Notes under the pieces: model-generated
What the model was told of the DNA's origin: nothing
Databases searched by the model: none
Seen by the model: only the letters and a program-made list of their open reading frames with translations
Shown: piece after piece, positions 25,181-32,754 of the stretch
Layout of the letters: every line of letters starts with the position of its first letter
Position numbering within the stretch: the stretch's first letter is position 1
Program-made: the position numbers and the translations under genes
Assembly: GCA_024640955.1 (NCBI GenBank)
Contig: JAHEDZ010000042.1
Location: 1-64,000 of the forward strand
Source: Oceanospirillaceae bacterium
GTDB lineage: Bacteria; Pseudomonadota; Gammaproteobacteria; Pseudomonadales; Balneatricaceae
Length of the DNA: 64,000 bases
Direction: 5' to 3'

Positions 25181-26005
25181 CTACTGGCGCGAAAGGCGCA
25201 TATTATCCGGACGCTCATTAAGACTCGAACGGAAAGGATTAATGTCTAGGCCTCCGCGACGCACATAGCGCGCGTAGACACTCAATTTTTGCGGGCGGCA
25301 CTGGTTCCAGATATCCATGAAGATGGTCTCTACGCACTGTTCATGAAAGTCACCATGCTCGCGATACGAAATCAGGTAAGCAAGCAGACCTCGTTCGTCG
25401 ATTTTCGGACCCTGATAACTCACCTGCACGCTCGCCCAATCAGGCTGCCCTGTAACTGGACAGTTTGATTTAAGCAGATGACTGACCAGCGACTCAGAAA
25501 CAGCTCCCCCTGAAGCGCTCAACACTTGCGGGGCTGGCTCATAGTGTTCGATCTCCACATCCAGATCATCAATGCATCGCCCCTCAAGCTGACCGATCAC
25601 GGCCCTGTCCTGAGGGTAGGTAATATAAACCTCAACTTCCCCGCCAGCCGCTTTTGAGAGATCTTGCTGCATCAACTTTACTACCTCAGCTTCCGAGCCA
25701 AAACGGGTCAGGTTGAACGAGTTGAGGTAGAGTTTGAACGACTTCGACTCGATGATGTGAGTCGAATTGGCAGGCAGTCGAAACTCTGCCAATGCAACAA
25801 CTGGTTTGCCTTTGGCGTTTAGCCAACTCACCTCATAGGCGTTCCAGATATCAACGCCGCGAAAGGGTAATGAGGTTCTCTCCACACCCTGGCGTTTCCA
25901 GTTAATGTCGCGCTCGATTGGGTAGAGCAACTCGGGGTCGTAGCGGTTTACATACACCGTGCCCTTTCCCAGTGGCGAGTGCAGTACTGACTCATGTTCA
26001 GGCAT
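25181..26005 (-). CDS. queF: NADPH-dependent 7-cyano-7-deazaguanine reductase QueF (type II), 274 aa
   Basis: QueF reduces preQ0 to preQ1 in queuosine tRNA modification. The bimodular T-fold (about 274 aa) marks the proteobacterial type II enzyme. The catalytic cysteine is in LLKSNCPVTGQPDWASV, and the substrate-binding region HEQCVETIFMDIW follows. The FxLPANSTHIIESKSFKLYL-like segment in the N-terminal half is conserved. Its ATG overlaps the stop of the ABC permease gene (TAATG), so it is part of a coupled three-gene unit with the exporter. Confidence 0.96.
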   Translation of the reverse strand: MPEHESVLHSPLGKGTVYVNRYDPELLYPIERDINWKRQGVERTSLPFRGVDIWNAYEVSWLNAKGKPVVALAEFRLPANSTHIIESKSFKLYLNSFNLTRFGSEAEVVKLMQQDLSKAAGGEVEVYITYPQDRAVIGQLEGRCIDDLDVEIEHYEPAPQVLSASGGAVSESLVSHLLKSNCPVTGQPDWASVQVSYQGPKIDERGLLAYLISYREHGDFHEQCVETIFMDIWNQCRPQKLSVYARYVRRGGLDINPFRSSLNERPDNMRLSRQ

Positions 26006-26778
26006 TAGCTACGGATCCCCCGACCAATTTTTAGAAGGTGAAGTGCAATCGCTGAGAGCACTACAACAAACAAGCCAATCATACCCAAAGCAAAACCTAC
26101 ATCGATGTCGCTAACACCCAGAACACCGTAGCGGAAGGTGTTAACCATATAGAGGATCGGGTTTAGCTGAGACACCCACTGCCAGAACTCGGGTAGCATC
26201 GAGATTGAGTAGAATACTCCGCCGAGGTAGGTCAGCGGCGTCAGCACGAAAGTTGGAATGATCGATATATCGTCAAAAGTGTTGGCAAACATCGCATTAA
26301 GGAAGCCACCCAGCGCGAAAACCACCGCCGTCAGGAATACGATGACAATGGTGATCAACGGATGCGCCAAACTCAAGTCAGTGAAGAATAGCGAAAGCGC
26401 AGTGACTATCACCCCGACCATCAAACCACGGGTAACACCGCCGATAACATAACCAGCCAGAATGACCCAATTAGGTACCGGTGCGACCAACAACTCCTCG
26501 ATATGGCGCTGCATCTTGGTGCCAAAAAATGAAGATACGACGTTACCGTAGGAGTTGGTTATCACAGACATCATGATCAGACCCGGAGCTATGTACTGCA
26601 TGTAGTCATAGCCCCCCATCTCGCCGATACGCGAACCGACCAGGTTACCGAAAATAATGAAATAGAGCGTCATGGTGATCGCTGGAGGAACGAGCGTCTG
26701 CACCCAGATGCGGGTAAAACGGCGTACCTCTTTAACAACGATGGTCCAGAAAGCAGTCCAGATTATCTGAGAGTTCAT
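26005..26778 (-). CDS. ABC-2 type exporter permease, YadH-like, 257 aa
   Basis: Six membrane segments and the ABC2 signature region near PTFVLTPLTYLGGVFYS identify it as the membrane half of an ABC-2 exporter like E. coli YadH. FTRIWVQTLVPPAITMTLYF is the first membrane helix. It overlaps the ATPase gene upstream (TGATG) and queF downstream. The exported substrate of YadGH-type systems is not established. Confidence 0.9.
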   Translation of the reverse strand: MNSQIIWTAFWTIVVKEVRRFTRIWVQTLVPPAITMTLYFIIFGNLVGSRIGEMGGYDYMQYIAPGLIMMSVITNSYGNVVSSFFGTKMQRHIEELLVAPVPNWVILAGYVIGGVTRGLMVGVIVTALSLFFTDLSLAHPLITIVIVFLTAVVFALGGFLNAMFANTFDDISIIPTFVLTPLTYLGGVFYSISMLPEFWQWVSQLNPILYMVNTFRYGVLGVSDIDVGFALGMIGLFVVVLSAIALHLLKIGRGIRS

Positions 26779-27707
26779 CAGGCTGCGCCCTCCTTCTGCT
26801 GCTCAACCAGCGAGACAAATAGCTCTTCTAGACGGTTGGCTTTATTGCGCATACTCAGCACTTTGATTCCTGCTCCGTTGAGATGCTCGAACACATCATT
26901 TAGGCCTGACTCTTTTGGCACATCGACCTCCAAGGTGTGTGGGTCGCTCAGACGCGCCGTGAGACCACCAACTTCAGGGGCCTCAGTCAGATCTTCAGCG
27001 AGATCGAGAACAAAAGTTTCCATATTCAGTTGCGCCAGCAGTGCCTTCATTGAGGTGTTCTGCACAATCTCGCCCTTATCGATAATGGCGATAGTGCGGC
27101 ACAGAGACTCAGCCTCTTCGAGGTAGTGGGTTGTCAGAATAATCGTGGTACCGGCCGCGTTGATCTTACGCAGGAACTCCCACATTGAGCGACGCAGCTC
27201 AATATCAACGCCGGCGGTTGGCTCATCAAGGATCAGTAGTTTAGGGTCGTGTACCAGAGCCCGCGCGATCATCAGTCGACGTTTCATACCACCCGAGAGC
27301 ATACGCGAAATGTTATCCCGCTTATCCCAGAGCCCTAGCTCTTTGAGATAGAACTCAGCTCGCTCCAGCGCCTGCTTGCGGCCGATACCGTAATAACCGG
27401 CCTGAGTAACAACGATATCGAGCACTTTTTCAAACTGGTTGAAATTAAACTCCTGGGGCACGATACCCATGCTGAGCTTCGCTTCAGTTGAGTGAGTATC
27501 TGTATCAAAGTCAAAAACTTGGACGCTCCCCTCAGACTTATTCACCAATGAGGTCACGATTCCCAGGGTTGTAGACTTACCCGCGCCGTTAGGGCCTAAG
27601 AGAGCAAAGAAGTCCCCCTTCCTAACCTCGAGATCTATGCCTTTCAGGGCCTGAAAGCCGTTGTCATAGGTCTTGCGCAGATTACTAATCCGCAGTGCGA
27701 CATCCAT
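26778..27707 (-). CDS. ABC exporter ATP-binding protein, YadG-like, 309 aa
   Basis: Walker A is LLGPNGAGKSTT (near residues 37-48), the ABC signature is MLSGGMKRRLMIARALVHDP, Walker B is LLILDEPTAGVD, and the switch histidine lies in LTTHYLEEAE. A ~80-residue C-terminal extension follows the core, as in YadG/CcmA-like exporters. The start is ATG at 27707 (MDVALRISNLRKTYD) with AAGGA eight bases upstream; the open frame reaches 27749 but lacks a ribosome site there. Confidence 0.92.
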   Translation of the reverse strand: MDVALRISNLRKTYDNGFQALKGIDLEVRKGDFFALLGPNGAGKSTTLGIVTSLVNKSEGSVQVFDFDTDTHSTEAKLSMGIVPQEFNFNQFEKVLDIVVTQAGYYGIGRKQALERAEFYLKELGLWDKRDNISRMLSGGMKRRLMIARALVHDPKLLILDEPTAGVDIELRRSMWEFLRKINAAGTTIILTTHYLEEAESLCRTIAIIDKGEIVQNTSMKALLAQLNMETFVLDLAEDLTEAPEVGGLTARLSDPHTLEVDVPKESGLNDVFEHLNGAGIKVLSMRNKANRLEELFVSLVEQQKEGAA

Positions 27708-27813
27708 AGGGTGAATCCTTCTGCTTATTTCTCGTTGAGATGGGGCCAAAAGCGGCGTAAATCAAGGTAAACTAGCCCCAAATTCCATTCTACCTGTTTC
27801 AGGAGCGCTTAGG

Positions 27814-28233
27814 GTGACCAGTTTTCATCAGTTCCATCTAAATCTACTCAAATTCGGCTACAACAACCTGATTAAACAGCCACCGTTCAATGAGTCTGAA
27901 GAGGATTACTCGACCGAAGCTGACGAGTTACTAGCGCTATTCCAAGAGACGATTACCCTATACCAAGAGCACGCAGCCGAGGCGTTTGATCTGGGCCAGG
28001 TATTAATGACTCGACTGGTACGTAACTACCCACAGATGATACAGCTGTTAGCTCGAGATCTACTTTGGCTGTTTGGTGGTGATTGTATTCATTACCTGGC
28101 TGACGACGAGATCAACGACTTTCAGGCGCTGGACGAGGCGCGTTACATCAAAGAAGCGCAGAACGAGGCGTACGATTACCTAGAGTTGCGCAATGCGATG
28201 ATTGGTGAAGTTCAAAATCCACAGACGCACTAA
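27814..28233 (+). CDS. PA2817-family protein of unknown function, 139 aa
   Basis: This acidic, mostly helical small protein has the conserved segment LLWLFGGDCIHYLADDEI and FQALDEARY, which I recognise from the Pseudomonas PA2817 family. No biochemical role is known. The start is GTG at 27814 with AGGAG eight bases upstream. It is monocistronic, divergent from the ABC exporter and convergent with the tRNA cluster. I see no signal peptide or membrane helix. Confidence 0.75.
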   Translation: MTSFHQFHLNLLKFGYNNLIKQPPFNESEEDYSTEADELLALFQETITLYQEHAAEAFDLGQVLMTRLVRNYPQMIQLLARDLLWLFGGDCIHYLADDEINDFQALDEARYIKEAQNEAYDYLELRNAMIGEVQNPQTH

Positions 28234-28301
28234 AGCCGCTACGGCATCGCAGTTATCGGGTACATTAATAAGGTTTTGAAAAATATCGGAGTTAGAAGGA
28301 G

Positions 28302-28377
28302 TGGAGCGGGATATCGGGCTCGAACCGACGACCTATACCTTGGCAAGGTATCGCTCTACCAACTGAGCTAATCCCGC
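28302..28377 (-). tRNA. glyV: tRNA-Gly (anticodon GCC), copy 1
   Basis: A complete 76-nt cloverleaf: acceptor arm GCGGGAT pairing with ATCCCGC, D-arm GCTCAGTTGGTAGAGC, anticodon loop TTGCCAA, T-arm GTCGGTTCGAGCCC. CCA is encoded at the 3' end (28302-28304). It is the last tRNA of the array as transcribed. Confidence 0.97.
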
Positions 28378-28381
28378 TTAA

Positions 28382-28457
28382 TGGCGTCCCATAGGGGGTT
28401 CGAACCCCTGTTACCGCCGTGAAAGGGCGGTGTCCTAGGCCACTAGACGAATGGGAC
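28382..28457 (-). tRNA. gltT: tRNA-Glu (anticodon TTC), copy 1
   Basis: A complete 76-nt cloverleaf with acceptor GTCCCAT/ATGGGAC, D-arm GTCTAGTGGCCTAGGAC, anticodon loop CTTTCAC and T-arm AGGGGTTCGAACCCC; CCA is encoded. Only 4 nt separate it from the tRNA-Gly downstream. Confidence 0.97.
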
Positions 28458-28475
28458 GCAGCCTACGCGTTTTTC

Positions 28476-28500
28476 ACACTCTTAAACTGGCCAAGAGTGT
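28476..28500. repeat. Hairpin between the two tRNA pairs
   Basis: ACACTCTT (28476-28483) pairs exactly with AAGAGTGT (28493-28500) around a 9-nt loop. It lies in the spacer of the tRNA precursor and may be an RNase processing signal or a weak attenuator. Confidence 0.55.
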
Positions 28501-28508
28501 TGCGAATT

Positions 28509-28584
28509 TGGAGCGGGATATCGGGCTCGAACCGACGACCTATACCTTGGCAAGGTATCGCTCTACCAACTGAGCTAATCCCGC
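28509..28584 (-). tRNA. glyW: tRNA-Gly (anticodon GCC), copy 2
   Basis: Identical in sequence to the copy at 28302-28377, including the encoded CCA. It lies 4 nt downstream of the second tRNA-Glu. The 207-bp spacing between copies equals the repeat unit length. Confidence 0.97.
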
Positions 28585-28588
28585 TTAA

Positions 28589-28664
28589 TGGCGTCCCATA
28601 GGGGGTTCGAACCCCTGTTACCGCCGTGAAAGGGCGGTGTCCTAGGCCACTAGACGAATGGGAC
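28589..28664 (-). tRNA. gltU: tRNA-Glu (anticodon TTC), copy 2
   Basis: Identical to the copy at 28382-28457. It is the first gene of the array as transcribed, about 40 nt downstream of the -10 box of the strong promoter at 28705-28733. Confidence 0.97.
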
Positions 28665-28704
28665 GTGACCTTCGCATTTCGCGTTCCTCATTGAGGAGGC
28701 GCAG

Positions 28705-28733
28705 ATAATACGGAGACCCCCTCTTAGCGTCAA
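28705..28733 (-). promoter_or_regulatory. Strong sigma-70 promoter of the tRNA array
   Basis: On the minus strand, TTGACG (28733-28728), a 17-nt spacer and TATTAT (28710-28705) are followed by a GC-rich discriminator CTGCGCC. Near-consensus hexamers with such a discriminator are typical of stable-RNA promoters under stringent control. Confidence 0.85.
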
Positions 28734-28818
28734 GACTCGCAGCTAACTTTTTTACAATTTTGTGTAGCTTTTAAAAGAGGTGGGCAACGCCTGCTTGAAA
28801 AGCCATAGTTTAGCTATC

Positions 28819-29324
28819 CTAACAGAAGGTAAAGCTAGGAGCGGAAGATGACGCCGACTCAAACTTCTGATCAACATCACGCACTAAGCGCTGAGCAACC
28901 ACACCTTTGAGGTTTACAGACAGGTCTGGGTTGATGCGCCTTAATTCCGAGTCATCGAAGAAGTTACAGACGTGCTGAATCGCTTGGGGTGCTGAGGTTG
29001 AGTGCAAGGTCGCCAACACCAGATGCCCCGTCTCGGAGTAGCGGATCGCCTGCTCCATCGTATCGCGGTCTCGGATCTCACCAATCATGATTACATCCGG
29101 AGCCTCACGCATGGCGTTCTTAAGTGCTTGCTAATAAGAGTGGATGTCGATGCCCACCCCTCGCTGATTAACGATCGAGCGGTTATTAGCATGAGAGAAA
29201 TCGATGGGATCCTCTACCGTCAAGATATGCCCGGTAATGTTAGTGTTGCGGTTGCTCCCGGCTCCAGGCGACCATCCCCGATAGGACGCATCATCCCATC
29301 AATTTTGACTTGTACGCAGGCTGT
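28819..29324 (-). pseudogene. Decayed PilT/PilU-type pilus retraction ATPase fragment
   Basis: Translating the minus strand gives pieces of a PilU-like ATPase in order. Near 29324-29230 is an N-terminal-domain piece (VQVKIDGMMRPIGDGRLEPG). After a one-base frame change near 29230 come GHILTVEDPIDFSHANN, an in-frame TAG at 29131-29133, and then MREAPDVIMIGEIRDRDTME, SETGHLVLATLHSTSAPQA and SVNLKGVVAQRLVRDVD. The central region with Walker A is missing and the C-terminus stops at 28819. Deletion, frameshift and nonsense change together show a dead gene. Intact relatives power twitching motility. Placing it as PilU and not PilT rests on the NLKGVVAQRLV segment and is inference. Confidence 0.88.
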
Positions 29325-29332
29325 TTGAACAC

Positions 29333-29386
29333 AAAAAAGCCAAGCACTATTGGTCTATTCAGACTAGTAACGCTTGGCCATTTTTT
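29333..29386. terminator. Bidirectional terminator after the pirin gene
   Basis: The arms GCCAAGC (29339-29345) and GCTTGGC (29372-29378) are extended inside by ACTA/TAGT and GTCT/AGAC. An A-tract before and TTTTTT after make it usable on both strands; on the minus strand it ends the pirin transcript. Confidence 0.85.
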
Positions 29387-29409
29387 CCAAAGCCGGATCG
29401 AGAGAGAGA

Positions 29410-30261
29410 CTAGCCGGTCAATCGATTGGCTCGGTAGTCGTTAATTGCTTGCTCTATCTCATCATGAGTATTCATCACAAAAGGGCCGTATTGAGCGATA
29501 GGTTCACCGATCGCCTTCGCCGCAACAATCAACAGACGAGCACCGCCCATACCAGCCTGCAGCTCTATCTGATTCCCACTATCAAGTTCGGCCGCCTCTG
29601 CTAGATTCAGCGGGTCATTGGCTAGACGTGCCCCACCCTCAAACAGATAAACAAAGCCGCTCAACTCAGCGGGTACCGGCAGTGTGTAGCGGGCATTGGG
29701 CTGCATTTGGATTTCAGCAAACAGCGGCTGTCGGCTGATTCCGTTCACTGGCCCGGTCTGGCAGTTGCCGTCGACATCCGTTAACCCACCAGCGACAAGG
29801 CGCACATGAACACCTTCAAACGCATCAAACTCAGCAACCTCTTCAGGCTCGATATTCTGATACGCAGCGGGCTTCATTTTCTCCGCAGCAGGGAGATTAA
29901 TCCAGAGTTGAAAGCCGCTCATAAGGCCCTCTTCCTGCTCTGGCATCTCCTCGTGGATTACGCCACGACCAGCGGTCATCCACTGGACACCGCCCGAACG
30001 CAAAATACCCTCGTTGCCCATATGATCGCGGTGGCGCATGCGCCCCTCAATCATATAGGTCACCGTCTCGAAGCCTCGATGCGGATGTGCTGGAAAACCA
30101 GCTATGTAATCATCAGGATTGTCCGATGAGAAGTTGTCCAACATCAAGAAAGGATCGATGCGGGCAAACTGCGAGTTACCGACGCTACGAAGGATTCGGA
30201 CACCCGCCCCATCCATGCTGTTCACCGCGTTGATGCGGCGTTTTATACCTCGATTTCTCAT
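29410..30261 (-). CDS. Pirin family cupin protein, 283 aa
   Basis: A two-cupin pirin. The N-terminal metal site is in FPAHPHRGFETVTYMIEG and the downstream HRDHMGN, with GGVQWMTAGRGVIHEEMP as the family signature. Pirins are iron or other metal-binding proteins; several bacterial members have quercetin dioxygenase activity, and others act as redox-sensitive partners. It lies 19 bp downstream of azoR on the same strand, a frequent pairing, and is probably co-regulated by the divergent LysR protein. Confidence 0.93.
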   Translation of the reverse strand: MRNRGIKRRINAVNSMDGAGVRILRSVGNSQFARIDPFLMLDNFSSDNPDDYIAGFPAHPHRGFETVTYMIEGRMRHRDHMGNEGILRSGGVQWMTAGRGVIHEEMPEQEEGLMSGFQLWINLPAAEKMKPAAYQNIEPEEVAEFDAFEGVHVRLVAGGLTDVDGNCQTGPVNGISRQPLFAEIQMQPNARYTLPVPAELSGFVYLFEGGARLANDPLNLAEAAELDSGNQIELQAGMGGARLLIVAAKAIGEPIAQYGPFVMNTHDEIEQAINDYRANRLTG

Positions 30262-30279
30262 CGAACTCTCCTGGATTAA

Positions 30280-30867
30280 TTACGCCAGCGCCGCGCGCGC
30301 TTTTTCCAGAGCAGCGTCTCGATGGTCGTCCATTGCAAGGCCTTCAGCGACAACTAACTGCTGGTTGTTCAACCCCATGAAACTGAGCAACTGCTTCACG
30401 TAGCTGATCTGCATCGTAGAGCCTTCGTCACCGTAGACACCACCACGAGTCGAGATCAGATAAACAGGACGGTCTTCAATTAGACCATCTACCCCAGTCT
30501 CAGTGTACTGGAAAGTAACACCGGCGCGAGCCAGATGATCAAACCAAGACTTAAGCTGGGAAGGGACGCTGAAGTTGTACATCGGTAGCCCGATAACAAT
30601 CACATCAGCTGATTTGACCTCTGCCAGCAGTTGATCTGCTAGGTCCACCACGGCCTGCTGCTCTGCGGAGCGTTCAGCTTGCGGAGTATTCAGCGCGCCC
30701 ATACGAAAGGCATCTAAATGCGGTACTGGATCAGCGGCAAGATCTCGCTCGATCACACTCGAGTCAGAATTTTCCTGACTCCAACGACTAATAAATGAGC
30801 CTGCAAGTTGAGCTGACTGACCCTGATCACCAAACAGACTGCTCTTAACGTGAAGTAATGTTTTCAT
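30280..30867 (-). CDS. azoR: FMN-dependent NADH-azoreductase AzoR, 195 aa
   Basis: A flavodoxin-like quinone/azo reductase. It begins MKTLLHVKSSLFGDQGQS, where the SxxxxxS loop holds the FMN phosphate, and contains GLPMYNFSVPSQLKSWFD and STRGGVYG, which contact the isoalloxazine ring. The dimeric enzyme reduces quinones and azo compounds by two-electron transfer. The start is ATG at 30867 with GGAG six bases before it; a TTG four codons upstream is in frame but lacks a ribosome site. It is divergent from a LysR regulator and adjacent to pirin. Confidence 0.93.
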   Translation of the reverse strand: MKTLLHVKSSLFGDQGQSAQLAGSFISRWSQENSDSSVIERDLAADPVPHLDAFRMGALNTPQAERSAEQQAVVDLADQLLAEVKSADVIVIGLPMYNFSVPSQLKSWFDHLARAGVTFQYTETGVDGLIEDRPVYLISTRGGVYGDEGSTMQISYVKQLLSFMGLNNQQLVVAEGLAMDDHRDAALEKARAALA

Positions 30868-30916
30868 GTGTGTCTCCAATTGATTTCTCTTTTACTTATT
30901 ATTTGATCTACACTTT

Positions 30917-30939
30917 CGATAATAAATAGCTAAATATCG
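30917..30939. promoter_or_regulatory. Candidate LysR-type operator between azoR and lysR
   Basis: CGATA (30917-30921) and TATCG (30935-30939) form an interrupted dyad with a 13-nt centre in the divergent intergenic region, the usual place for a LysR-regulator recognition site. Confidence 0.45.
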
Positions 30940-30964
30940 GCCAAATCGATCGAAAAAACTGATT

Positions 30965-31867
30965 ATGAACATTACACTTGAACAGTGGCAGGCTCTCATA
31001 GCCGTGGTAGATCAGGGAGGTTATGCTCAAGGTGCTGAAGCCTTGCGCAAAAGCCAGTCCACCTTGAGTTACGCAATTCAGAAAATCGAAGATCAACTCG
31101 GTGTGACACTGTTTCGCATGGAGGGCCGCAAAGCTAAGTTGACAGATACCGGTGAAGTGCTCGTTCGACACGCACGTGACCTGCTAAACCGGGCATCTCT
31201 TACTGAAGAGCTTGCTGTGCAGTACGGTGAGGGTGCTGAACCGCTAATACGCCTGCAGGTTGAAGCGATTTTTCCTGAGTCCATTATTTTCGAAGCCCTC
31301 AAGCGTTTTGCAGAGGTCCAGCCTCAAACCCGAATTGAACTGCGCCAATCGGTTCTTAGCGGTACAGAAGAGGCCATATTAGAGCGCCGCGCAGATCTGG
31401 TAATCGGCGGAAGGGTTCCACCGGGTTACGCTGGAGAACAACTGACGTCGATCGACTTCATTGCTGTCGCTTCGCCTGAACACGAACTGTTAGCAGCGTC
31501 AGAGAAGCTCGGATTGGAAGATCTAAGACAATATCGGCAAATCATCGTAAAAGACTCAGGCCAGCGAAACCTCGACGACGGTTGGTTGGGAGCCTATCAG
31601 CGTTGGGGTGTAGACAGCATTGAGCTTTCAATTAAAGCCGTGACAGAGGGACTTGGTTTTGCATGGTTGCCCGAACTTAAAGTTCGTGAACTTATAAACT
31701 CAAATCGTTTGGTTGAACTTCCGTTGATTGAGGGCGCAAGGCGAAGCGCGCAGCTGCACTTGATACTGACCAATGGTGAATACACCAGCGCCGGCGTCAA
31801 TGAACTCGGGTCGATTATCAAAAAGGTGGTCTCAGAGCAGTGTCAGCAGCGCTATGCCTCCTTATAG
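30965..31867 (+). CDS. LysR family transcriptional regulator, 300 aa
   Basis: The N-terminal winged helix-turn-helix spans about residues 1-62 (LRKSQSTLSYAIQKIEDQL is the recognition region). The type 2 periplasmic-binding-like effector domain follows from about residue 90. LysR proteins usually control the divergent gene together with their own, so azoR-pirin is the likely target and a quinone or electrophile the likely signal; both are inference. Its end overlaps a coding-like remnant on the other strand. Confidence 0.92.
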   Translation: MNITLEQWQALIAVVDQGGYAQGAEALRKSQSTLSYAIQKIEDQLGVTLFRMEGRKAKLTDTGEVLVRHARDLLNRASLTEELAVQYGEGAEPLIRLQVEAIFPESIIFEALKRFAEVQPQTRIELRQSVLSGTEEAILERRADLVIGGRVPPGYAGEQLTSIDFIAVASPEHELLAASEKLGLEDLRQYRQIIVKDSGQRNLDDGWLGAYQRWGVDSIELSIKAVTEGLGFAWLPELKVRELINSNRLVELPLIEGARRSAQLHLILTNGEYTSAGVNELGSIIKKVVSEQCQQRYASL

Positions 31868-32022
31868 TGACGACGTAAATGCTCCGCCAAAGCCAAACCG
31901 CGCAGGGTGCGGGTTCCGATTAAGGTTACCGCCTGCTGTCTATAAACCTGCACAAAACTGTCGCTAACGACCGGTTGACCTCTATGTGGCCCGAGATGCC
32001 GCGCGCTGACTATCGATTTTGC
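31852..32022 (-). other. Coding-like remnant without a good start (56 codons)
   Basis: The minus strand has an open stretch ending at 31852 with protein-like composition, for example VQVYRQQAVTLIGTRTLRGL and ALAEHLRRHYKEA. No ATG or GTG start with a ribosome site gives a sensible length; the only in-frame GTG would yield about 34 residues. A stop lies just upstream (32023-32025). I do not recognise the family. It may be the 3' end of a deleted gene or chance. The rest of the gap to 32127 holds nothing I can support. Confidence 0.3.
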
Positions 32023-32127
32023 CTAGCGATTAATAAGTACAGGCTAGCAGTTTAGAGGAGGGCTTCCAGATATATTAATTCATCTCATGAAAGCTAGGTG
32101 AGCAGTTGTGACATCTGCCGCGTAAAG

Positions 32128-32745
32128 TCAGAAGTTCTCAATTGACCCCGCTCCCTCACGCACCACGCGAACCTCTTCATCGGTGAGGTCGACAACCGTT
32201 GTTGCCTCCATCCCGCAGTAGCCACCATCGATGATAAGGTCGACCTGGGACTGGAGCAGATCACGAATATCATAGGGGTCAGTCAGCGGCAGATCATCCC
32301 CCGGAAGAATGAGAGAAGTACTCATAATAGGCTCACCGAGCTCTTCGGCGAGAGCGAGTGCGATCGCATTATCTGGAATTCGAATACCAATAGTGCGCCG
32401 TTTTGGATGCATCAGTCGACGCGGAACCTCTGTCGTACCGTTTAAGATGTAGGTGTAGGCACCTGGCGTATGCGCTTTAATAAATCGGAATACCGAGTTG
32501 CCTACCTTCGCGTAGGTCCCAATCTCAGATAGATCTCGACAAACCAGAGTAAAGTTGTGCTTATCATCTAGCTTTCGAATGCGCTGAATACGCTCCATCG
32601 CCTTCTTATCGCCTAGATGACAGCCCAGTGCGTAAGCAGAGTCGGTTGGATAGACCACCACTCCACCCTTGTGAATGATCTCAACCGCTTGGTGAATCAG
32701 GCGTTTCTGTGGGTTATCCGGATGAATTTGAAAGAATTGGCTCAC
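32128..32745 (-). CDS. yciO: YrdC/Sua5-domain protein YciO, 205 aa
   Basis: The whole chain is a YrdC-like domain. KGGVVVYPTDSAYALGCH is the nucleotide/threonine region, and the KRRTIGIRIPDN and PIMSTSLILPGDD segments are conserved. It is related to threonylcarbamoyl-AMP synthase (TsaC), but the YciO branch does not readily replace TsaC and its role remains uncertain. The start is GTG at 32745 behind AAGGAG. It follows the RNase AM gene by 9 bp. Confidence 0.92.
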   Translation of the reverse strand: MSQFFQIHPDNPQKRLIHQAVEIIHKGGVVVYPTDSAYALGCHLGDKKAMERIQRIRKLDDKHNFTLVCRDLSEIGTYAKVGNSVFRFIKAHTPGAYTYILNGTTEVPRRLMHPKRRTIGIRIPDNAIALALAEELGEPIMSTSLILPGDDLPLTDPYDIRDLLQSQVDLIIDGGYCGMEATTVVDLTDEEVRVVREGAGSIENF

Positions 32746-32754
32746 TGGAGCTCC

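Larger units (their letters stand above)
28302..28664. repeat. Tandem duplication of a tRNA-Glu/tRNA-Gly unit
   Basis: Two copies with a 207-bp period. The 156 bp covering both tRNAs and their 4-nt gap are identical between copies, while the spacer between units is unrelated to the outer flank. This is a recent or gene-converted duplication under one promoter. Confidence 0.9.

Noticed and set aside
28302-28664. Regular repeats as a CRISPR array
   Set aside because: The repeats are complete tRNA genes; there are only two units and no cas genes.
28302-29324. tRNA-linked genomic island or prophage attachment site
   Set aside because: No integrase, no partial tRNA 3' duplicate at a second border, and neighbours are ordinary chromosomal genes.
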